Source of the DNA: Clostridia bacterium | GTDB taxonomy: Bacteria; Bacillota_A; Clostridia; Christensenellales; Aristaeellaceae | Length of the DNA stretch: 20,411 nucleotides | Assembly (NCBI GenBank): GCA_017509065.1 | Contig: JAFWQM010000209.1 | Coordinates: 1 to 20,411, forward strand | Reading direction: 5' to 3' | Shown: in pieces, positions 8,326 to 15,275 of the stretch | Layout: each line of letters begins with the position of its first letter | How positions within the stretch are numbered: the first letter of the stretch is position 1 | Position numbers and translations under genes: made by a program | The notes under the pieces: generated by a model | What the model saw: only the letters and a program-made list of their open reading frames with translations | Database searches by the model: none | What the model was told of the DNA's origin: nothing

Positions 8326-9244
8326 GCTCCCGTCCCCCTTTTCCCTTGTATCCAGAGGAAACCTTGGCTTTCCAATAGGGAATGCCCAGGAAGATCGCCA
8401 CGACCAGCGCGGAAAGCAGCTTCAGCAGGTTGGTGTTCAGGCCCAGCCACAGCACGACTTGGATCACAATGTAATAAATCACCGCGCCAATAGCAACCCC
8501 CGTCAGCTTTAAGGCAAAATTCCGAAACAGCTTGCCAAACAATACTTCACTGATAATCACCGCTGCCAGGCCGATCACGATGGCGCCACGGCCCATGTTT
8601 ACGTCCACAAAGCCCTGGTAATGGGACAGCATGGCAGAAGCAAGGGCCACGATGCCGTTGGAAATCATCAAACCCAGGATCTTGGCGATATTGGTGTTGA
8701 TGCCCTGGGCGCGGGACATGGCTTCGTTCGCGCCGGTGGCGCGAAGCGAGCTGCCCAGCTCCGTTCCGAAAAACCAATAGAGCACCCCGATCAGCAGCGC
8801 CAGCACGATCAGCGCCGTGAAAATGGGGTTGCCAAAGCCCGCCGAGCGCACATTGCGCTGGCTGACGATCAGCTGGTATTTGGTCACGTTGATGCCTTGG
8901 TTGGCCTTGAATTCCATGATGGCGAGGTTGATGGAATACAGGGACAGCTGGGTCAGGATCCCGGCGAGAATGGGCGGAATGCCCAAGGCGGTATGGAACA
9001 CGCCGGTGATCAGCCCTGCCAGCATACCGGCCAGCACGGCGCACAGCAGCGCGATCCAGACGTTGACGCCATTCAGCATCAGCATCACGCATACCGCGCC
9101 GCCGGTGGCCATGCTGCCGTCCACGGTCAGGTCGGCCAGGTCCAGCACCTTATAGGTGATGTATACGCCGATGGCCATGATGCCCCAGATCAGGCCCTGG
9201 GCAACAGCGCCGGGCATGGCGTTGAGAAGAGCGGTGAAGTTCAT
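8318..9244 (-). CDS. ABC transporter permease, TrpY-like (BPD_transp_2 family)
   Basis: The 308-residue integral membrane protein has about eight hydrophobic segments typical of the PF02653 permeases. The segment SLRATGANEAMSRAQGI matches the conserved cytoplasmic loop that contacts the ATPase. The C-terminal tail is short and basic (KAKVSSGYKGKGGREH). It forms the channel of the importer, probably as a homodimer, since the operon has a single permease gene. It follows the binding-protein gene after a 172-base gap containing a large stem-loop, and overlaps the ATPase gene by 8 bases. The ribosome binding site before the ATG at 9244 is weak (GGGGG), in line with lower expression than the binding protein. 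Confidence 0.92.
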   Translation of the reverse strand: MNFTALLNAMPGAVAQGLIWGIMAIGVYITYKVLDLADLTVDGSMATGGAVCVMLMLNGVNVWIALLCAVLAGMLAGLITGVFHTALGIPPILAGILTQLSLYSINLAIMEFKANQGINVTKYQLIVSQRNVRSAGFGNPIFTALIVLALLIGVLYWFFGTELGSSLRATGANEAMSRAQGINTNIAKILGLMISNGIVALASAMLSHYQGFVDVNMGRGAIVIGLAAVIISEVLFGKLFRNFALKLTGVAIGAVIYYIVIQVVLWLGLNTNLLKLLSALVVAIFLGIPYWKAKVSSGYKGKGGREHA

Positions 9245-9296
9245 AAAGGAACCCCCAAACAGTCAGAATTGTCGGTTGGTTTGATGTGTAAATTCG

Positions 9297-9411
9297 AGGG
9301 ATTAGGGATCAGGGATTAGGGAGAATGCTCGTCAAAACAAATGATGACGCATGCAATAATGGGAAAGGACAGTATGACAACGAAATCTCTAATCCCTAAT
9401 CCCTAATCCCT
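9297..9411. repeat. Heptamer-repeat inverted repeat (intercistronic stem-loop)
   Basis: Arms at 9297-9324 and 9386-9411 are built from tandem GGGATTA / TAATCCC heptamers and are complementary over about 25 positions with a few mismatches. The loop is about 60 nt. The right arm begins 5 bases after the binding-protein stop codon, inside the ABC operon. In the mRNA it would form a long hairpin, like the REP elements between malE and malF, which raise binding-protein expression by stabilising the upstream message. That role is inferred. Confidence 0.85.
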
Positions 9412-9416
9412 GTCAT

Positions 9417-10358
9417 TTACTGAATGGCTACATAATCATCGGGAATCTGGATGCCCAGCAGCTCGCACAGCTCTGCGTTGTATTCCTTCGTCACGTTGGG
9501 GGCAAACTGGATGTCCATGGTCGCCACGTCCGCGCCATTGACCAGCACTCCGTAGGCCATTAAACCGGTGGCGTAGCCCAGGTCATAGTAGCTGATGGAC
9601 AGGGTGGCCACGCCGCACCCGGCGCAGAGGCCTTCTTCCCCGGCTATCACGGGTTTCATCGCCGGTTCCACCACGTTGCGGATGGCTTCGGTGCAGGAGG
9701 CGGCGGTGTTGTCGGTGGGAATGTAGAGCACGTCGCTTCCGTCACAGGCGTTCTGGGCGACGGAGGCCACGTCGTTGGAATCGGCGAACGTATAGGATGC
9801 GCAGGTATAACCCAGAGCTGTCAGGTATTCGGTGATCTTATCCGCCTGATACTTCGAGTTCGGCTCGGCGGAGCAGTAAAGCAGGCCCACGTTCTTCGCG
9901 TCGGGGAACAGCTCATGGAGCATCTGCGCCTGCTGTTCCAGGGGAGCCAGGTCCGACGTGCCGGATACGTTCATGCCGGTTGCGCCGTTCCAATTATCCA
10001 GGTCCAGGGCGGTGGCGTAATCGGTCACGCTGGTGCCCAGGATGGGAATATCACCCGTGCCGGCCACAGCGGCCTGCAGCGCCGGGGTGGCGTTGGCCAT
10101 GATCAGGTTCACGTTCTGGGAAATAAAGTTGTTGATGATGGTGGAGCAGGTGTTGGAATCGCCGGAAGCGTTTTGCACGTCAAACACCACGGCGTCGCCC
10201 AGCTTTTCGGCCAGCGCGTCCTGGAATCCCTGAGTGGCGGCGTCCAGCGCCACATGCTGCACCAGCTGGCAGACGCCTACATGATAGGTTTCCTCAGCCA
10301 TGGCGTACGGGCCAAGGCACAGGCACAAAGCGATCACAACGGCAAACAGTTTCTTCAT
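9417..10358 (-). CDS. ABC transporter substrate-binding protein, TrpX-like (PF04392)
   Basis: The 313-residue exported protein captures the substrate outside the membrane for the permease/ATPase pair. A signal peptide (1-21, MKKLFAVVIALCLCLGPYAMA) has a signal-peptidase-I site and no clear lipobox. The start of the mature protein, YHVGVCQLVQHVALDAATQG, is the hallmark of this family. It is followed by NASGD, the TGMNVSGTSD segment and DVLYIPTDN, in two Rossmann-like lobes. Family members studied elsewhere bind aromatic amino acids. TAAGGAGG lies about 8 bases before the ATG. It is the first structural gene after the Phe-rich leader and terminator, so it is probably regulated by attenuation. 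Confidence 0.93.
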   Translation of the reverse strand: MKKLFAVVIALCLCLGPYAMAEETYHVGVCQLVQHVALDAATQGFQDALAEKLGDAVVFDVQNASGDSNTCSTIINNFISQNVNLIMANATPALQAAVAGTGDIPILGTSVTDYATALDLDNWNGATGMNVSGTSDLAPLEQQAQMLHELFPDAKNVGLLYCSAEPNSKYQADKITEYLTALGYTCASYTFADSNDVASVAQNACDGSDVLYIPTDNTAASCTEAIRNVVEPAMKPVIAGEEGLCAGCGVATLSISYYDLGYATGLMAYGVLVNGADVATMDIQFAPNVTKEYNAELCELLGIQIPDDYVAIQ

Positions 10359-10388
10359 AACGGATCCTCCTTAAGAAAATAATGTATC

Positions 10389-10423
10389 AAAAAGGCGGCC
10401 CTCCCTTCTGGAAGAGCCGCCTT
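10389..10423 (-). terminator. Leader terminator (attenuator) of the aromatic ABC operon
   Basis: On the minus strand AAGGCGGCTCTTCC-AGAA-GGGAGGGCCGCCTT pairs over 14 bp, counting two G-U wobbles, and is followed by TTTTTG. It stands between the operon promoter and the binding-protein start (10358). A smaller perfect 7-bp hairpin, TCATGAA-ACAAGCG-TTCATGA (10423-10443), covers the leader stop codon and touches the terminator base. Another hairpin, CATCT-GTAAG-AGATG, lies at 10445-10459. These could be competing structures. Confidence 0.9.
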
Positions 10424-10437
10424 CATGAACGCTTGTT

Positions 10438-10611
10438 TCATGAGCATCTCTTACAGATGGGGAAGCAGGTAAAGATAAACGCAAAAAACGAATAAAAGAA
10501 AAAGCGCAGTGCGTTCATAAAAGGCACAGCGCTGTTCAGACGGCGGGACACAGAGAGGGTGCGGACAGAAGTATGGCAGGCAGCAGGCTGTTTGTTCATC
10601 CGCTTTTCCAT
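10438..10611 (-). CDS. Phe-rich leader peptide (PheL-like attenuator ORF)
   Basis: The open frame encodes 57 residues from the ATG at 10611, preceded by GAAAGGTGG. An internal ATG at 10518 would give a 26-residue peptide starting MNALRFFF. Near the end it reads FFFYSFFAFIFTCFP: 8 Phe and 1 Tyr in 14 codons (Phe codons between 10462 and 10503). This resembles E. coli PheL, [15 protein letters not shown]. The TGA stop is 15 bases before the terminator stem. A ribosome slowed at the Phe codons when Phe-tRNA is scarce would be placed to change folding of the hairpins downstream. Caution: the T-rich run also follows a hairpin (10503-10533), so it could partly be the U-tract of a terminator. No T-box sequence is present. 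Confidence 0.65.
   Translation of the reverse strand: MEKRMNKQPAACHTSVRTLSVSRRLNSAVPFMNALRFFFYSFFAFIFTCFPICKRCS
10503..10533 (-). promoter_or_regulatory. Leader hairpin around the internal ATG
   Basis: On the minus strand AGCGCTGTGC and GCACTGCGCT pair over 10 positions with one T-T mismatch. The 11-base loop contains the ATG of the shorter Phe-rich peptide. T-rich sequence follows. It may be the pause hairpin that synchronises the ribosome with RNA polymerase, or an upstream terminator. Confidence 0.6.
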
Positions 10612-10642
10612 GCCCGTCCCCACCTTTCTTAAACTTGCGTCA

Positions 10643-10670
10643 ATTATAACACCTCGTCAGGCTTTGTCAA
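10643..10670 (-). promoter_or_regulatory. Sigma-A promoter of the aromatic ABC operon
   Basis: Perfect TTGACA (10665-10670) and perfect TATAAT (10643-10648) hexamers on the minus strand are 16 bases apart. The start near 10636 gives a leader of about 280 nt before the binding-protein ATG. Such a strong promoter suits control by attenuation rather than by initiation. Confidence 0.85.
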
Positions 10671-10766
10671 TAATGCCCGCGCGCATTTTGAGAGTAAATA
10701 CAATTTCTGAACAAAGCATCTCTTCATTCCTATTTGGCGAAGAATCCGTTTGATACGGAAACAGGC

Positions 10767-11225
10767 TCACAGCATTTTGGCATAGCACACCGCGCCTTCC
10801 AGCCGATCATAAGGCGGATAATTGGGAATCAGCGCATAGCCGCGCTTCGTATACAGCGCCACAGCGGCCGGCATGATGGGCCGGGTTTGCAGCACAATGC
10901 GGCGAAATCTCATTTTTCGCGCCTTGTCCTCGATACGATCCATCAGGGCGGATGCGATGCTCTGCCCCCGGTATGCCGGCTCCACCCATACGCGCTTTAC
11001 TTCCGCGTCAGTATCGGAATACCTTTTCAGTCCCGCGAAGCCCACGGCCTGACCACCGCAGAAGGCCAGCACCACATCAGGGATTTCAGCGGAGGCGTTG
11101 AAAGTGATATAAGCCTGCCGATTCGCTTCTCCACCCACGAGGCAGCTGTAATAAGCTACGGTCACGGCATAAAAGCGCTGAAAAAACGGATCGCTGCCGG
11201 TTGTCCATCGATAACTGACGTTCAT
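10767..11225 (-). CDS. GNAT family N-acetyltransferase
   Basis: The 152-residue cytoplasmic protein has the GNAT acetyl-CoA-binding motif A, VKRVWVEPAYRGQSIASALM, with the R-G-Q-S-I pyrophosphate loop, and the C-terminal motif B region AAVALYTKRGYALIPNY. The substrate cannot be read from sequence. The ATG at 11225 is preferred, with GGGAGTG 6 bases upstream. An in-frame ATG at 11258 would add MALTGASGSEN, but that stretch lies in the 100-bp repeat, which also occurs elsewhere without this gene. It is the last gene of the accessory island. No clear terminator follows before the ABC operon promoter at 10670. Confidence 0.88.
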   Translation of the reverse strand: MNVSYRWTTGSDPFFQRFYAVTVAYYSCLVGGEANRQAYITFNASAEIPDVVLAFCGGQAVGFAGLKRYSDTDAEVKRVWVEPAYRGQSIASALMDRIEDKARKMRFRRIVLQTRPIMPAAVALYTKRGYALIPNYPPYDRLEGAVCYAKML

Positions 11226-11233
11226 GTTTTCAC

Positions 11234-11333
11234 TCCCACTCGCTCCTGTCAAAGCCATCTTAAGCGATTTTGTTAGGCTTATTTAGCTCACATTATTCCC
11301 ATTCGTCATATTCCATCGTTTATGATGGGCTAT
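11234..11333. repeat. 100-bp direct repeat, copy 1
   Basis: The 100 bases match 19975-20074 in the same orientation with eight mismatches. On the minus strand the repeat contains a small hairpin, CCATC-ATAAAC-GATGG, and a second potential stem, TCGCT/AGCGA. Here it fills the gap between two GNAT genes. It carries the upstream gene's TAG stop (11330-11332) and ends just before the ribosome binding site of the downstream gene. Confidence 0.9.
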
Positions 11334-11806
11334 GTGAAATACTGGATGGTATTGGGTTCGTTGTTTCTTTTCTGGTAAAAGACGAATCCATCCTCAACCT
11401 TGATGATTCGATAGCCTAATCTTTTGTAAAAAGCATTTGTCCGCTCATTCCAGCATGGGGTATCCAGATTAAACTCAGTGGCCCATGGGAAATTCTTTTC
11501 TATGCATTCCATCAAACGAATTCCGTAACCTTTTCTATGATAGGCGCTATCAATAAAAACCCTGCCAATGTATACGCTGCATTTTGTTTCATCCGGGAAT
11601 ACAATAGCTGCCCCTACCAGATCATTTTCGATCATTGCCTGATACAGATGCCCCTCCCGGGCCATTTGCTGATGCCATTCTACCGAATCGAATTCAGGCG
11701 GACAATCACCTTTTACCCCGCCAACATTGACATCTGTTTCAAAAGCTCTGATCGACATATCTACGATTCTCTCTACCTGATTTGCTTCTGCTTTGACAAT
11801 ATACAT
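11330..11806 (-). CDS. GNAT family N-acetyltransferase
   Basis: The 158-residue protein has a GNAT core with motif A YIGRVFIDSAYHRKGYGIRL (the Y-H-R-K-G-Y-G loop binds acetyl-CoA) and motif B NERTNAFYKRLGYRII. Its N-terminus, MYIVKAEANQVERIVDM, is typical of the family. TAGGAGA lies about 10 bases before the ATG. The substrate is unknown; small-molecule or antibiotic acetylation is possible but not shown. The stop codon lies in the end of the 100-bp repeat, so the last residue or two may come from the repeat rather than the ancestral gene. Confidence 0.9.
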   Translation of the reverse strand: MYIVKAEANQVERIVDMSIRAFETDVNVGGVKGDCPPEFDSVEWHQQMAREGHLYQAMIENDLVGAAIVFPDETKCSVYIGRVFIDSAYHRKGYGIRLMECIEKNFPWATEFNLDTPCWNERTNAFYKRLGYRIIKVEDGFVFYQKRNNEPNTIQYFT

Positions 11807-11834
11807 CCCACTTCTCCTAACTGTCTTATAAACA

Positions 11835-12302
11835 TCACTTTATCAGGTTCTTTGCCATCAGGTATTCCGTGATTCCGGGACGGTACAGGTTTGGAATTTC
11901 TCCAACCTGCTGATAGCCATTTCTTTCGTAGAAGCGCTTTGCTTCCGGATTATAATCCGCGACCACAAGGAAAAGCTTGTCCGCCATTTCAGATGCGATC
12001 CTCTCAGAATAATCCAGCAGAGCCTTGCCAACACCAAAGCCTCTGTATTCTTCCTTAATGGCGATGATGTGCAGGTATGGAAAACTGTGAAACGCACCCT
12101 TAGGGATGATGTATGTAAAGCCAACGCATTCTTCACCGATGAGCGCTACATACAAATTTCCTTGTCGGATCCCTTCAAGGATCGCGTTTTCCACGCTCCC
12201 TGGCGAAGAAAAGTATTTTTTGCCAAGCGTTGACTGACAGAGCGCGTCCTTGCAATCCTTCAGATGCTGCTCGTTTCCTTTTGCAAATGTTATTGCCTTC
12301 AT
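11835..12302 (-). CDS. GNAT family N-acetyltransferase
   Basis: The 155-residue protein has motif A LHIIAIKEEYRGFGVGKALL (Y-R-G-F-G-V-G loop) and motif B NPEAKRFYERNGYQQVGEIPNLY, both complete. The ending GITEYLMAKNL is common in GNATs of gut Clostridia. GAGGGG lies 8 bases before the ATG at 12302. A longer frame running upstream overlaps the preceding gene and has no support. It is 20 bases downstream of the DUF3795 fusion gene and 28 bases upstream of the next GNAT gene, so co-transcription is likely. Confidence 0.92.
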   Translation of the reverse strand: MKAITFAKGNEQHLKDCKDALCQSTLGKKYFSSPGSVENAILEGIRQGNLYVALIGEECVGFTYIIPKGAFHSFPYLHIIAIKEEYRGFGVGKALLDYSERIASEMADKLFLVVADYNPEAKRFYERNGYQQVGEIPNLYRPGITEYLMAKNLIK

Positions 12303-12322
12303 CCTTTTTTCCCCTCTTCGCG

Positions 12323-13132
12323 TCAGCGATTCATTGAGCCAGCGTATTGCCGACCGCAGCCGCTGCACACCCCTGTGTGGACACAGATGACGCCTCCGCA
12401 GGCGGAACAGGTCCACTGCCTCCGCTCGCGCTCCAGAAAAGCAGTCATCCCGGCTTCCCGGATGACCCGCAGATTCTCCAGTGGAGATTCACGGAACGGG
12501 TACTTCGACCCGTACCGGGTTTCCTTTTCCATGACGTCAGCGCAGGGAAAATCCGGGCACTCATCACAGAACAAATAACCGTTTACTTTTCTCTTCTCAC
12601 ACAGGATGATGCCGCATCCCGCCGAACAGAACTCTGGCTTGTTGTTATTTGGGCCGCGACATCCGGCACAGGGGCCGGTCTCGGCCAGCGCACGCTTGCA
12701 GATGCTGCAGTCCAGCCCACATGGGGCGATCATATTCGCGGTGAACATTCCTTTCATGCCTCCACACTTGTCAGGGACGGTTGATCGGCAATACATGATC
12801 TCACAGTCACCGCTGTCGGTGAATCGCTCAATCTCATATTTCAATCTGCCTTCCTGATAAATCTTTTCATATATCTCCCCAAGGTCCGCTGTCTTTCCTC
12901 GAACCGTAACCCAACCCGTATCCGGCAGTTCCACGGTACAGTCCGCTCCGCCGATCTCCCCGTCGATCAAGCCAATGACGTACTTAATGGATCGTTCCGT
13001 CCAGTCATACCCGAGTCCCTGCAGGTTTCCCCGGCCATACTTCGTCGCAAGCTCATCCCAGAACGCGCCGATCGTTTCGAACTGGCAGTTGTTTTCCGTG
13101 GAAAAAGTCCTGCCGATCCCCTTAAACAACAT
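12323..13132 (-). CDS. GyrI-like effector-binding domain fused to Cys-rich DUF3795 domain
   Basis: The 269-residue protein has two parts. Residues 1-115 (IGAFWDELATKYG, KYVIGLIDGEIGGADCTVELPDTGWVTVRG) resemble the GyrI/AraC effector-binding fold. Residues 134-265 are a DUF3795-type cysteine-rich domain: APCGLDCSICKRALAETGPC, then further paired cysteines (CSAGCGIILC, CDECPDFPC) and a terminal CSACGG...CSGCGR zinc ribbon. The cysteines probably bind zinc or an Fe-S cluster (inference). Around the junction (residues 122-131) GGAGGC and in-frame ATGs appear, as if two genes had merged. There is no DNA-binding domain, so it is not a classical AraC regulator. GGAAGGAAA precedes the ATG. The function is unknown. 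Confidence 0.8.
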   Translation of the reverse strand: MLFKGIGRTFSTENNCQFETIGAFWDELATKYGRGNLQGLGYDWTERSIKYVIGLIDGEIGGADCTVELPDTGWVTVRGKTADLGEIYEKIYQEGRLKYEIERFTDSGDCEIMYCRSTVPDKCGGMKGMFTANMIAPCGLDCSICKRALAETGPCAGCRGPNNNKPEFCSAGCGIILCEKRKVNGYLFCDECPDFPCADVMEKETRYGSKYPFRESPLENLRVIREAGMTAFLERERRQWTCSACGGVICVHTGVCSGCGRQYAGSMNR

Positions 13133-13174
13133 CTTTATTTCCTTCCTGCCGCAGCACCATTAATACCTGTAAAC

Positions 13175-13687
13175 TCATAATCTGCACTCCATTTGAATAT
13201 CAAAAGGTTCATCTTCTACACAGGAAGGTATCGGATGTTCACTCAGTCTGAAGCCCATTGCCTTGTAAAAACCAATGGTTTCCTCAGCAGAACAGCAGGA
13301 TGCGTATAGGGCAGAAGCCCCACGGCCTCTTGCATAATCAGCGACAGTTTCAATCAGCCGTCGTCCGATTCCGCACCGTCTGAACTTACGGGAAACATGA
13401 AAACTGTCAATGATAAGACGATTCTCGTGTAGCTCCGGTATTAGCATGATTTCACCAACGACCGTATCTCCCTCAAATGCGCAGAAGGTAATATATCTGC
13501 CTGACAGTATCTCTCCCGCCTTTTTGTGCCTCTGTTCGGGCGACCAGGTTTCGGTAAAGGGTTGGAATTTCAAAACGAATCTTCCGTTTTCCATGCGCCA
13601 AACATTTTGAACCTCTTGAAACCTGTCAAATGAATCCATTGACGTTTCGCAGAAATTGTTTCTGTCCGCCTGTTTAATCTCCATCAT
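13175..13687 (-). CDS. GNAT family N-acetyltransferase
   Basis: The protein of about 170 residues contains motif A, LIIDSFHVSRKFRRCGIGRRLIE (R-R-C-G-I-G loop), and motif B, AEETIGFYKAMGFRLSEHP. The ending EPFDIQMECRL is seen in other clostridial acetyltransferases of unknown substrate. The start is uncertain: ATG at 13687, ATG at 13684, or GTG at 13699. None has a strong ribosome binding site. The 73-base gap behind the isochorismatase gene shows no intrinsic terminator or convincing promoter. Confidence 0.87.
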   Translation of the reverse strand: MMEIKQADRNNFCETSMDSFDRFQEVQNVWRMENGRFVLKFQPFTETWSPEQRHKKAGEILSGRYITFCAFEGDTVVGEIMLIPELHENRLIIDSFHVSRKFRRCGIGRRLIETVADYARGRGASALYASCCSAEETIGFYKAMGFRLSEHPIPSCVEDEPFDIQMECRL

Positions 13688-13760
13688 GTTTTCAGTCACC
13701 GTTTTTTCTCAACATCACTATGAGCGTTTTCCTGCTCTATTTTAAATTGTAAAAGCCAGA

Positions 13761-14261
13761 CTATGTTTCTGCGTTTTGATACTCATCTATTGTTCTGACC
13801 TCACAGCCCTTGTCCGTATAGTAGGCAAGCATTTCCGGCATCTTTTTCAAATCATAGCTGGTCACACAATCGGAGATGACATGAACGGCGTATCCGGCCT
13901 TTGCCATGTTGAAACAGGTGGATTTCACACAGCCAGTGGCATCAGCACCGGTAATGTAAAACTCCCTGATATCTTTTGCCTGGATGAATTCCGAAAACTT
14001 TTCGCTGGTCAAAGCGTTGGCCTTTGTCTTAACGAAAACATGATCCGAGACAATCTTGAGCTCCGGTACAAGTTCTGCTCCTTTTGTGCCTGGCTTGAAA
14101 GTGCGCGTACCGGCGGACAGGTTATTGTGCTGTATATACACAATTTCCATGCCGCTTTCCGCCGCCCATTCGATGGCGGCATTCAGTCTGTCAATGATGT
14201 CCCTGTAGTGCTTTGTAATATCGTTCTGAATATCAATCACGACAAGTGCTTTTCTATTCAT
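13761..14261 (-). CDS. Isochorismatase-family cysteine hydrolase
   Basis: The 166-residue protein belongs to the isochorismatase-like amidohydrolases (nicotinamidase/ureidoglycolate-type fold). The catalytic triad is visible: Asp10 in VVIDIQND, Lys78 in VFVKTKANAL, and Cys111 in ITGADATGCVKST. The cis-peptide segment before the cysteine is conserved. This group hydrolyses small amides. The substrate is not determined, and no siderophore or NAD-salvage gene is nearby. AGAGG lies about 9 bases before the ATG at 14261. The start overlaps the stop of the preceding ORF (ATGA), which suggests translational coupling. Confidence 0.92.
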   Translation of the reverse strand: MNRKALVVIDIQNDITKHYRDIIDRLNAAIEWAAESGMEIVYIQHNNLSAGTRTFKPGTKGAELVPELKIVSDHVFVKTKANALTSEKFSEFIQAKDIREFYITGADATGCVKSTCFNMAKAGYAVHVISDCVTSYDLKKMPEMLAYYTDKGCEVRTIDEYQNAET

Positions 14262-14641
14262 TTTTCCCGACCTCTGTTTCCTGTTCTCATCATTTCTTTC
14301 TGACCGCAAGGACATAGCAAACGCCCGCAGGGGCTTTCATGCTGTGCTCCGGATTGCGTTGATTGTAGCCCGAAAAGTATTGGTTCCTCACCTTCCAAGC
14401 CGACGACGGTATCTATCTGCCCGCTTTCGATCCGCCAGGAGATGTGAAGTATATCGCCTTCCTTAAGCGCCATGGTCTCAGAATCGGTCATATTCATCCA
14501 TTCAAATTGCAGGGCAAAGTGGCCAGGATCGCTGATCCGTTCTCCATCGAACCGGGTCTCAGGCTGTCGTGTGAATATTAGAATCCCGGCGGCTGCGATC
14601 AATGCAATCACTGCGAAAAGCAAAACAATTTTCTTTTTCAT
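14258..14641 (-). pseudogene. Small exported protein, C-terminus apparently replaced (chimeric ORF)
   Basis: The ORF encodes 127 residues. An N-terminal signal anchor (MKKKIVLLFAVIALIAAAGILIF) is followed by an extracytoplasmic domain, FEWMNMTDSETMALKEGDILHISWRIESGQIDTVVGLEGEEPI. This looks like small beta-rich secreted proteins of Clostridia. After about residue 90 the sequence becomes Cys/Gly-rich and no longer fits. In another frame the same DNA (14290-14382) reads YFSGYNQRNPEHSMKAPAGVCYVLAVRKK and then a stop, which resembles the C-terminus of a SAM-dependent methyltransferase. The simplest view is a deletion joining two genes. AAGGAAGG precedes the ATG, so it may still be translated. Confidence 0.5.
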
Positions 14642-14664
14642 GAATCATCCTTCCTTCATGGTCA

Positions 14665-15273
14665 TCAGTGCTTTCTGATCCAGTCATCCAGGAACTGCAT
14701 CTGTTTTTCCGTGTGGAACCAGTGTTCGCCGCCCTCCATTACAGTCAGCGCCGCATTGTGCCTTTCGGCAAAGGCTTGAACGGTCTCATAGCTTGTCAGA
14801 TTGTCATTTTCCCCATAGAGAATCTGCGTCGGTACATCCCAACTGATCGGATGGCTTCGCACATAGCGGAGATACTCCCAGGACAAATCTTCGCTGAACT
14901 CGGTGTGAATCACGCCTTTTGATTTCAGCTCCGTTTCTGTCACGCCCGCCCATTGCATCATGTCGCCGATCAATTTTTCCATATCGACAATGGGCGAAAT
15001 GAAGTATGCTTCGCGGATCATACTGCCGATTCCGGCGCACATGCTGAAAAAGACGCCGATGCTGTTGGCAATCAGAATGATTTTTTCATATTCGGTTTTC
15101 AGCTTTTCTACTGCGGCATGAATCTCCGGACCGGTTTCCCATGGCGTGAATGTCCGGTAGTCCAGGCCGAAAACTTCACAGCCGGGAAACAGCGGCCGGT
15201 AGTGCTCACACTCGGCTGTGCTGCCACCTTTTCCGTGAATGTATAATACAAAATCTTTCAAATTCTTGCTCAT
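14665..15273 (-). CDS. Alpha/beta hydrolase
   Basis: The 202-residue cytoplasmic protein has an alpha/beta-hydrolase fold: an HG(K)GG oxyanion segment at 13-17, the nucleophile Ser71 in the elbow IANSIGV, Asp157 in LYGENDNLTS, and His184 in GGEHWF. The nucleophile motif is A-N-S-I-G rather than G-x-S-x-G. Length and layout fit small serine esterases of the DUF/YdeN type. The substrate is unknown. The ATG at 15273 follows GGAGG by 7 bases. It starts 2 bases after the CDP-alcohol transferase stop, so the pair is co-translated. Confidence 0.9.
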   Translation of the reverse strand: MSKNLKDFVLYIHGKGGSTAECEHYRPLFPGCEVFGLDYRTFTPWETGPEIHAAVEKLKTEYEKIILIANSIGVFFSMCAGIGSMIREAYFISPIVDMEKLIGDMMQWAGVTETELKSKGVIHTEFSEDLSWEYLRYVRSHPISWDVPTQILYGENDNLTSYETVQAFAERHNAALTVMEGGEHWFHTEKQMQFLDDWIRKH

Positions 15274-15275
15274 TT

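Noticed and set aside
10359..10670. T-box riboswitch upstream of the aromatic importer
   Set aside because: No AGGGTGGTACCGCG-type T-box sequence or Stem I pattern is present on the minus strand; the Phe-rich ORF explains the leader better.
11234..11333. attC-like recombination site (GTTAGGC in the 100-bp repeat) and an integron cassette array
   Set aside because: The core GTTAGGC is changed in the second copy. No matching inverse core bounds a palindrome, and the repeat is not found between the other island genes.
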